In this document: piece after piece, positions 57,058 to 64,000 of the stretch | How the letters are laid out: every line of letters starts with the position of its first letter | Position numbering within the stretch: position 1 is the first letter of the stretch | Notes under the pieces: model-generated | The model's database searches: none | Told to the model about the DNA's origin: nothing | The model's input: the letters and a program-made list of their open reading frames with translations, nothing else | Translations under genes and position numbers: made by a program | From: Staphylotrichum longicolle | Lineage: Eukaryota; Ascomycota; Sordariomycetes; Sordariales; Chaetomiaceae | NCBI GenBank assembly: GCA_019096155.1 | Contig: JAHCVI010000001.1 | Coordinates: 8,308,001 to 8,372,000 of the forward strand | Length of the DNA: 64,000 nucleotides | Direction of reading: 5' to 3'

Positions 57058-58824
57058 TCACACTGGCGACGCTGGCGCCTGCTCCTGCAGCTCGGCGGAA
57101 ATCTCCTCGCGCACCTTGCGGCACCACTGCAGCACGGCATCCTCAAAGTCGAGCCACACCTCCGGGCTGGTGTTGTATTGCAGGCCGAGGGGTTCAGCCT
57201 TGAGCAACACCTCCCAGCGGAGCTCGGCCGCCTTGAGCCAGTACCGCAGGTTGTCTGCCGCGCGGTAGGGCTTTTGGGTGTCGGCGTAGAATGTGGGGAT
57301 GGCGCCAAAGCGACGGCGCGATTTGCGGACGGCGCAGTTGTGGAGCTGGACGAGGCGCTGGCCGTTTGAGAGCGCGGCGAGGAACGGGGTCGGCAAGGCT
57401 TGCGAGTCCAGGGGTTGAGACCGATCGATAGGTGTCCACGTTGGGATGGACGGCATGTTTTCGACGGGGTCGGGACCAGTGAGCATAGAGCGCATGAATG
57501 CCTCCTCGCGCTCATACTCGCGGCCTTCCCAGCCGTTGGGTTTGAGCCACGTCCAGGACGCCCGCGCGGCGACTTCTTCGGCCTCCATGGCGTCTTCGGC
57601 CTTGAGCATGCCACGCAGACCGGTGATCCAGCGGCTCATGACGCGGAACTCGTCGCCTCGCATGCCGCCGGCGAAGCCCCTAGTTGCCATGCGCTTGAGG
57701 ATGTCCATGACGGACAGCAGCTCGCCTCTGAGCTGCTTCTCCGACTTGATAGCGTCGAGACGGTCGGGTCGGTCGTGAGAGGTGTAGTATATCTTGGCGG
57801 CCCTGATGGCTAGCGTCATGACATCGAGAATGTTGATCCCCTGGATTTCGTACCACCCGGCAGTCGGCATAGAAGGCCGCCGTGAATCTGACGTTTGGGG
57901 TCGTTCGGCATCTGCGGGCTCGATATTGATGGTGACATCCGGAGGCATTTTGGAGTTCTTGACCTCCTGCAAGGTCTTCTCAGCAACGTCAAGAGAGGCG
58001 GTCAAGTCGGACCTCAACTCTGCGATCGATGGCGGCTTGGCCACCGGTTTCTCGCGATGGTTGTACGTGCTGGTCGTCGGTGGCAGCATGTGCATGTCTG
58101 CCTCGTCAAACTCGTCGGTAAAGTAGTCTTCATCGTGGGGGCCGGGATAGTACTCGTCGACAGGCGATTCGACCATCGAGGCGGCACCCAGCCCTACGAT
58201 GCCGAACCCGCCTTGAGCCGTGAGGTCCGGGCTGCTCCCCATCGACGCATAGCTCGAGTCGTGATCACTGCCGGGCTTGGGTGTGAGGAACACGCTGGGG
58301 TCCAGGGCCGACAGGTCCAGGGTCTGGGCCTTGTTGTCTCGTTTCCGTGCCAGCCGTCCTCCTTTGCCATCGAGCAAGCCGGTGCGGGCAAAGTAATACT
58401 GCAGGTGGGCGATGCTGCCCAGGCTGAGCACGCTCTCCCTAGCGCGGGCGCTCGCGGCGAAGTCGGTGCCTTGAGGACGCATGTAGCCCCGGCGCCTGCT
58501 CGAGCTCCTCGCTCTCGGTGTGTTTGGCGAGATGGGTGTGTCGGCACTGCAGGTCGAGTCTCGAGGTCGCAGGCCGTCGCTGACGACACTGATGTCGGAG
58601 GGGCGGTAGCTCGCAGACGAGTGTCGGGAGAAGGCTGAACGGTCGCTGCCAAACGAGTCTCGGAAGAGCGTGGCTTCAGTGGTGGCAGATCCGTGTGAAA
58701 TGGTCGACCCGGTGGAAAGGCAACGAGCCATGTCTGAGCAGCCTCCGATCGCACGTGTCGGGAGGGCGTCAGGGCCGGGCGAGCTGCTCCGAGCGATGGC
58801 GGGGTTGGAGGCGGGCGCAGCCAT
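57058..58824 (-). CDS. Conserved-looking fungal protein of unknown function
   Basis: One exon from ATG at 58824 to TGA at 57058-57060 gives 588 aa. The frame continues upstream to 59076, but MAAPASNPAIARSSSPGPD looks like the natural start. The first ~150 residues are Ser/Arg-rich and probably disordered (FRDSFGSDRSAFSRHSSASY). Then come LGSIAHLQYYFARTGLLDGK and DPSVFLTPKPGSDHDSSYAS. The C-terminal half appears globular and helical: WYEIQGINILDVMTLAIRAA, SEKQLRGELLSVMDILKRMA, ARASWTWLKPNGWEGREYER, RLVQLHNCAVRKSRRRFGAI and YWLKAAELRWEVLLKAEPLG. There is no signal peptide, membrane span or catalytic motif that I can name. I believe similar proteins occur widely in filamentous ascomycetes without assigned function. 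The real start could lie in an upstream exon. Confidence 0.75.
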   Translation of the reverse strand: MAAPASNPAIARSSSPGPDALPTRAIGGCSDMARCLSTGSTISHGSATTEATLFRDSFGSDRSAFSRHSSASYRPSDISVVSDGLRPRDSTCSADTPISPNTPRARSSSRRRGYMRPQGTDFAASARARESVLSLGSIAHLQYYFARTGLLDGKGGRLARKRDNKAQTLDLSALDPSVFLTPKPGSDHDSSYASMGSSPDLTAQGGFGIVGLGAASMVESPVDEYYPGPHDEDYFTDEFDEADMHMLPPTTSTYNHREKPVAKPPSIAELRSDLTASLDVAEKTLQEVKNSKMPPDVTINIEPADAERPQTSDSRRPSMPTAGWYEIQGINILDVMTLAIRAAKIYYTSHDRPDRLDAIKSEKQLRGELLSVMDILKRMATRGFAGGMRGDEFRVMSRWITGLRGMLKAEDAMEAEEVAARASWTWLKPNGWEGREYEREEAFMRSMLTGPDPVENMPSIPTWTPIDRSQPLDSQALPTPFLAALSNGQRLVQLHNCAVRKSRRRFGAIPTFYADTQKPYRAADNLRYWLKAAELRWEVLLKAEPLGLQYNTSPEVWLDFEDAVLQWCRKVREEISAELQEQAPASPV

Positions 58825-61432
58825 GATGGCGTCGGATGCCGGACGGGTAGCAGCAAGAGATGCCGACCGTGTACGAAGAACCGCCCGTTCTTCGAGAACC
58901 CCTTCTTTGGAGGCCGGGACGGCAGAAGTAAACAATGACGGCTGAGTGCGCAACGGCTGCCAAGGAGGGCGAGATGCAGCAACACAACGGCCCAGGAACC
59001 AAGCCGATACTTCGTAGACAGGTCTGGATTGGCCGGCTGCTTTGTTTCTGCAAGATCTGCCCGTGGCACCAACCAAGGACAGAGTGTGTACAAAGGTACC
59101 GGGTGCACAGTATGGGCGGCTGCAACAGCAAATGCAAAACGGAGAGGGCGGTGGTTTGGGCCGAGGGAGTTTCGGGGAGAGGTCGTGTGCAGGCAGAAAT
59201 GGGAGGACGGGGCTGCTTCAGGCGGAAGAAATGCTGAGACGGATTGGGGGGTGTCGGGAAAGTTTCCCGGGGTTGATGCGCTGGAGAATGGGCTTGGCCC
59301 AGGGGTTCGAGTGGGTTCACTGCAATTACGCAGGACGCAAATGGTTCCAGAAGAACCCGGGTGGCCGACGCGATGGCCCGCTTGTGGGGAACCGCGGACG
59401 CGTTGCAGCCACTTCGCAGGCACAGGCAGGCAACGGCTCGCCGGGTGAGAGCGCTGTGGAGGAGGTGGAGCTCTTCGGAGTGTGCCAGCTGGATGGGTGT
59501 TCCCTGCAATGACGCCCAGGGCCAGCGCAGATGCTTGTTGGATCTCAGTTGCGCGAGTCTGTCAAGTCGATGGCGCGGGCGATTGGCGGGAAGAGCAAAA
59601 TGGCATTTCTGGGAATCCCCGTCGTCCCAGGTTGCTCTTGCAACCAGCGACAACGACTGAGTTTGGATTGGCAAGAACCCCCTTGAGCCCCTGGTTGAGC
59701 CCCTTTCCCGATGCCTGGGGCAACGATGAGGAATTGCAGCTGCGTGCCTTCCATTCAGTCTGCCAGTCCAGCGTCCGTTGACGAGAGCTGCACTCGCTGA
59801 ACCGCGGTGATTGGCCAGGGGCACAGCTACCCCTGTCTGTCGCAGAGATGGGTCGCATCGCAAGATTCGGTCCATCTCTTCCCATGGCAGCGCAACAAGA
59901 GCTTCCGAACACACTGTCTGCAGCGGGACAGATCCGACAGACACGGGACGCCCGATGCTGCAATGCTGCAGCCGGGAATGTGCATCCACATGCAGCCCGC
60001 TCTGCATGCTGCTGAACGTTTGAATGCCCCAGATTTCGGTCAAATTCAACGTCGTCAATCCCGTTTGCGCCTGCTGTCAGGGAGGCAGCTTTCTCGTCCC
60101 TCATGTTCTCCTCAACTTTGTCTCTTGTTCTTAAGTCGTTCCATCTTTGATCCGGGAAGCCAACGTTTTCCCGTACTTCTTCCTGCAATCTCTGTCCTCA
60201 GCTCATCAATGAGTTTGCAAAAGACTGACTGGCGCACTTCTCCTCTGGAATAGGTGGCCTTTGTTTCCAAGCTGGTCGCTGCGTCCCTAATGGAAGAGTG
60301 CAGATTACTGTGTAAGTCAGGCACACATGCAGTGGGGCAAGCCCCACGGGCTCATTTTAAACAACATCCGGCCATTCCAGAACCAATTTCGCCCGCAATA
60401 ATCCCTGCCAAGGTTGGATCAACTGCCGTCGCAGGGCGCAGACACCCGCGGCCTTGGGTCTGCTCCCCTGTCACCACATCCAGGAGGATGGGAAACGTAG
60501 GTTGGGACCAGAAAGTCGAGATTCGGGATCGGGCTCCATGAACCAGTCTCGCCATGACATGACACAGACGGTGGAGGTCGTTGAAGGCCAAACTGCATTC
60601 TTGGAGGCCGGACGGTTTGTTGAGGCAAGCACTTCTCGTATTCCGGTCAGTTTTTTTTTGCATCTGCGCCGTTCTGCGGGCTGCCGGCATCGAGACCGAC
60701 CATGCAGTCTCCCTCTCTACAAGTATCCAGCGAGAGATGCTGGCTGATTGTCTCGTATCATCCAACCTTTCTTCTTCAAATATTAGCCCGGTCACATGAG
60801 GACGCTTGTCTGGGCTTGACTGCGGCACCGAGTTGGAGTTCAAGTCTCCCTGCGGTCAGCCCTCTCTCCCTTCTGCCATTTTCTGCCCAAACTCAACACT
60901 GGCAACTTCCGTATTATTTGAACAACAATTTTCTCCCATCGCAATCCCCGCCACTCCGGAATCTTACCCTTCCCCTAAAAAAAAAAAAAAACGGCTGTGT
61001 CCCGTCCCCCTGGCCTCACTGACTGAGCCTGTTGGCCTGTCAATTCTACCACACATCAGCCGACTGCTGCAAACCGCTGCAAACCGCTGCAGACTGCAAG
61101 ACTCTTCTCCCAATCACCAACCGAAACCCACCCGCCGTTCTGCAGCATGTCGATGTCTAGCCAGTCGTGGACCACCACAAGATCCCCAGAGCACTGAGCG
61201 CCAGACGATCCGGCGAACAGCCTGGAGCGCCCTCATCCAACCAGAGCGCAGTTGGGGGTGCCGCCAGGAAGGTCCCTGACCAAAATTTTATGGGGCGAAA
61301 CCCATTAGCGGCCCACTGGAACACCGCTGTCGGCGGCAGGCCAAGCTTAACCAGCTCCCGTTTGAGAGCGGGCATAACACCACCGCGCAGCAGTTCGGGT
61401 GAGCTCGACTGCAGCACCAGACAAGCCACTAA
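58825..61432. other. Long divergent intergenic region
   Basis: This 2.6-kb region separates the unknown protein and KAR9. On the minus strand several long frames overlap here (for example 58769-60058), discussed among the findings. An A14 tract lies at about 60,977-60,990. I see no RNA gene. Confidence 0.5.
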
Positions 61433-64000
61433 ATGACAACCCTCGCTGCTGCTGCCCCAGGCAGTAGCGACACCCGTAGCAGCGTTGCCGATCCTGTTGT
61501 TGCCGGCATCGACAGAACAACGCAGCAGAGCGCCGATCAGGCCGCGGGCAATGATGGCATCGTGTTAACTTTCTCCGACGTCCCCAGCGAACTGCTCCAG
61601 CTCCGGGCCTTCGATGCTGATGCTGGCCAACCACCACCACCGCAACCACACCACCACGCCATCAACGACAAAACCACCCACAGCACAGCCCGCCTTGCAG
61701 ACCCGCCCACAATATACCCTGCACAACAACACGAGCAGCTCCACCAGCAGCACCCGCAACAACAACAGCCACAACAGCAGCTCTCAGCCCACGGCCCGTC
61801 AGCACCATCCACCACCACCACCACGCCCACCTCGGCACAGACCCATCGCGTACGAAAACCTTCGCCCGGGCTCGCAGCGCGATTAAAAGCCCTCGGCTTC
61901 GGTACTTCGCGCAACCCGCCATCACCGCCGCCCTCAAACTACCTCGAGCCCGTCGGCCGCCTCCCGGAAGAACAGCTCAGGCGACTGGACGAGAGCCACC
62001 TTGCGAGCTCAGCGCAAACGGTTGTCGAGCGGCGGGGCCGCCCCTGGAAGGGTGGCATCGTCCGCATCTCGTCGAGATCGAGCCTCAAGTCGAACAAGTC
62101 GAACAAGTCGGACAAGTCGTACACGAGGACAGAGCTCGACGAGCCTGTCCCTGTGCCCGCCGCCGTTGCAGCGAAACCCGACCTTCTCCCGGAGATTGCC
62201 GCAACAGAGCCGCTGGAGATGGACACAAACAAGTACCGCCTGCCCGACCACACAAATGGAAACGGCGTCAAAGCCCAGCTCGGGACAAGGGAAGAACACA
62301 TCGCAAGGGACACGCGCCCGCCCCAAGCACCTCTGACGCCTGAACTCCCACCGCCCCCTCTCCCGAAGGATACCCCACCACTGGCGCGCCGCAACACGAA
62401 CCCGACCACCCCGACCGCTCGTGATGTCTTCAACCCGGATTCTCTCACCTTCAACCCCCTTGGTCTCCAGCGACCGGGGTCCATCTACACGCTGTCACGA
62501 GCTTCTTTTGCCAACCAGCTTGCCCAGCTCACCTCATTACAGCTCCCAGATGCCGATTCCCTCTCCAGCAAGGTCTCTGCCATCCCGACGGCACAGGCCG
62601 CCACAAGAGCGTTGATAGGCGCGGCCGAGCAGATTCGCGGCTGGATATACAAGGCTTCCGAAGTCATTGGCGGCTTGGAAAGCGAAGACGATGTCGAGTG
62701 GGCCGCTGCCGGAGGACGCGAGGGCGTTGAGGAGGTCGAGAACGCCATCATCCGCTTCGAGGAGCTCATCAAGGTCTACGTCGGCGCCATTGAGGAGTTA
62801 CAGGCGCGAGAAGACATTGCTCATGTCTCGACCGACGATCTGCGTCGCGCTGTTGCCCAGATGGAGGCGATCCTCGAGGAGTGGGCAAAGATGCGGAACA
62901 CCCTACATAACGTCAAGGCGCAGGTCGAAATCGCCATGGAGTGGGAGGAGCTGTGGAACATGGTGCTCGGGGACATTCAGAACGAGATGGATGACCTCGC
63001 CCGTTTGGTGTTTGAGATGGAAGAGCGACGGCACAAGTCCATCCTTGCTGTCACAGCTGGGGATGGCATGGACCTGGGCGACCTGGAGACCATTGTCGAG
63101 GATACCCATACCCCCAAGGCTTCGGCACGGCTGCAGACCACCAACAACCGCGTCAGCTTCCCAGCGTTCCCGGTTAGCCCGACATCGCCCACACCCATCG
63201 CCACTGGCATTTCGCAAGACGACTCGAGCCTTCTAGCACTGTTTGCCAGGATGCAGCCTCTGAGGGCCTCGTTGGACTTTCTGCCCATGAGACTCTCTGT
63301 CTTCGAGGCCAGGGCCGAAAGCATATTCCCCACGTCATGTGAGGAGCTAGAGGTCCGGAGGACTGAGTTGGACATTACTTACAGGAAACTCGAGAAGGAT
63401 GCCGAGTCCCTGCGCAAAGAGCTCGGCGAAGATCGATGGGTGCTTGTGTTCCGCGGCGCCGGGCGCCAGGCCCAGAAGATGTACGAGTCGGTGGAGCGGA
63501 GCGTCGCTAGAGTCCGCGAAGCCATCGATACAGGGATGCATCTGACCAATCCACCCATAATGAGCAAGAAGCTCGAGAGCTACGAAGTCAAAAAGACACA
63601 CTACGGCCCTTCTATCGAGCGAGTGCTGTCCATTATCGACAAAGGCGTCAAGGACCGGTTTACAGTCAATGGCGAGATTCTTCGTCTACATGCCGAGATG
63701 CAGGCGAAGTGGGAAGAACTGAAGGAATCCATGGCCGACATGGATGCCGCGATTGAAGACCTCCATGCCGACAAGAGGGAGCAGCAGCTGCGAGACTCCG
63801 TTTCGAGCATGCTGTCAAACGACCTATCGACCGTTGCAAGCGGAATAGAGACACCACAGAGCTCGCCGCCCTCGTCCGTCATCATGTCGTCCATGGGCCT
63901 GAGCAGTTCGACCAATATCAAGGCCCCGAAACAGCGGTCGACAAGCGCCATGGGCCACTTGTCCATGCCTGCCAACCGCAGGCAGTCGTCGCTCCCCACC
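61433..64000 (+). CDS. KAR9: Kar9-like karyogamy/spindle-positioning protein (3'-truncated)
   Basis: From ATG at 61433 the frame is open for 856 codons to the last base, so the C-terminus lies beyond the window. The N-terminal 130 residues are low-complexity with Gln/His/Pro runs, after IVLTFSDVPSELLQLRAFD. A Ser/Lys-rich patch (SRSSLKSNKSNKSDKS) follows. A long helical region of about residues 340-830 contains ALIGAAEQIRGWIYKASEVI, RRAVAQMEAILEEWAKMRNT, WEELWNMVLGDIQNEMDDLA, TSCEELEVRRTELDITYRKL and KELGEDRWVLVFRGAGRQAQ. The last two are recognisable from fungal Kar9-domain proteins. In yeast Kar9 links spindle-pole microtubules (via Bim1) to class V myosin to orient the spindle and bring nuclei together. 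SxIP-like Bim1-binding motifs would be expected downstream of the window edge. Confidence 0.85.
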   Translation, partial: MTTLAAAAPGSSDTRSSVADPVVAGIDRTTQQSADQAAGNDGIVLTFSDVPSELLQLRAFDADAGQPPPPQPHHHAINDKTTHSTARLADPPTIYPAQQHEQLHQQHPQQQQPQQQLSAHGPSAPSTTTTTPTSAQTHRVRKPSPGLAARLKALGFGTSRNPPSPPPSNYLEPVGRLPEEQLRRLDESHLASSAQTVVERRGRPWKGGIVRISSRSSLKSNKSNKSDKSYTRTELDEPVPVPAAVAAKPDLLPEIAATEPLEMDTNKYRLPDHTNGNGVKAQLGTREEHIARDTRPPQAPLTPELPPPPLPKDTPPLARRNTNPTTPTARDVFNPDSLTFNPLGLQRPGSIYTLSRASFANQLAQLTSLQLPDADSLSSKVSAIPTAQAATRALIGAAEQIRGWIYKASEVIGGLESEDDVEWAAAGGREGVEEVENAIIRFEELIKVYVGAIEELQAREDIAHVSTDDLRRAVAQMEAILEEWAKMRNTLHNVKAQVEIAMEWEELWNMVLGDIQNEMDDLARLVFEMEERRHKSILAVTAGDGMDLGDLETIVEDTHTPKASARLQTTNNRVSFPAFPVSPTSPTPIATGISQDDSSLLALFARMQPLRASLDFLPMRLSVFEARAESIFPTSCEELEVRRTELDITYRKLEKDAESLRKELGEDRWVLVFRGAGRQAQKMYESVERSVARVREAIDTGMHLTNPPIMSKKLESYEVKKTHYGPSIERVLSIIDKGVKDRFTVNGEILRLHAEMQAKWEELKESMADMDAAIEDLHADKREQQLRDSVSSMLSNDLSTVASGIETPQSSPPSSVIMSSMGLSSSTNIKAPKQRSTSAMGHLSMPANRRQSSLPT

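Noticed and set aside
1..64000. tRNA or 5S rRNA genes
   Set aside because: I looked for GGTTCGANTCC-type B boxes and for the start of dispersed fungal 5S genes. The few partial matches (for example near 59,300 and 16,750) lacked the rest of the structure. A tRNAscan-SE or Infernal run would settle it.

Overview
The window is nuclear DNA of a filamentous ascomycete, most likely a Sordariomycete and probably Sordariales-like. Most genes carry short introns (about 55-100 bp) with GTRNGY donors, CTAAC/CTGAC branch points and YAG acceptors. Coding DNA is strongly GC-rich, promoters hold pyrimidine-rich leaders, and families typical of Pezizomycotina are present (Kar9, DUF1765, vezatin/Inp2-like, QDE-3-type RecQ). 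I found no operon, CRISPR array, rRNA, convincing tRNA or intact transposon.

Layout. 1-5 kb: C-terminus of a GTPBP1/2-like GTPase, EMC6 on the minus strand, and a vezatin/Inp2-like membrane protein. 5-12 kb: PCNA, pyridoxal kinase, dUTPase (minus) and a CENP-K/Sim4-like kinetochore protein (minus). 13-20 kb: a triple-KH RNA-binding protein, a small conserved 83-aa protein (minus), a ubiquitin C-terminal hydrolase and a secreted low-complexity protein. 20-26 kb: the arsenite transporter Acr3 (minus), then almost 4 kb without a supported gene. 26-39 kb: a large DUF1765 protein, cystathionine gamma-lyase (minus), a Zn2Cys6 regulator and the ribosome biogenesis factor Rpf2 (minus). 39-48 kb: a MYND-finger protein, a nitrate porter (minus) and a DUF1275 membrane protein. 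49-64 kb: a 1869-aa RecQ helicase, an unknown conserved-looking protein (minus) and the start of a Kar9 protein that runs off the window.

The genes are mostly independent housekeeping genes in alternating divergent and convergent pairs. The clearest functional link is S phase: PCNA, dUTPase and RecQ are replication or repair genes, and each has MluI-cell-cycle-box cores (ACGCG) in its promoter, three of them within 19 bp upstream of dUTPase. Kar9 and the CENP-K-like protein add a mitotic-spindle flavour, but I see no sign that they are co-regulated.

Exon boundaries were worked out by hand from splice signals, reading-frame continuity and remembered family features; no search was run. I did not find a clearly new multi-gene system. 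The best candidates for new biology are single proteins of unknown function (the secreted Glu/Gly plus Gly/Leu-rich protein, the 588-aa minus-strand protein, the MYND protein), an unusual C-terminal insertion in pyridoxal kinase, an 11-nt micro-exon, a GC-AG intron, and two small tandem-repeat loci next to genes.
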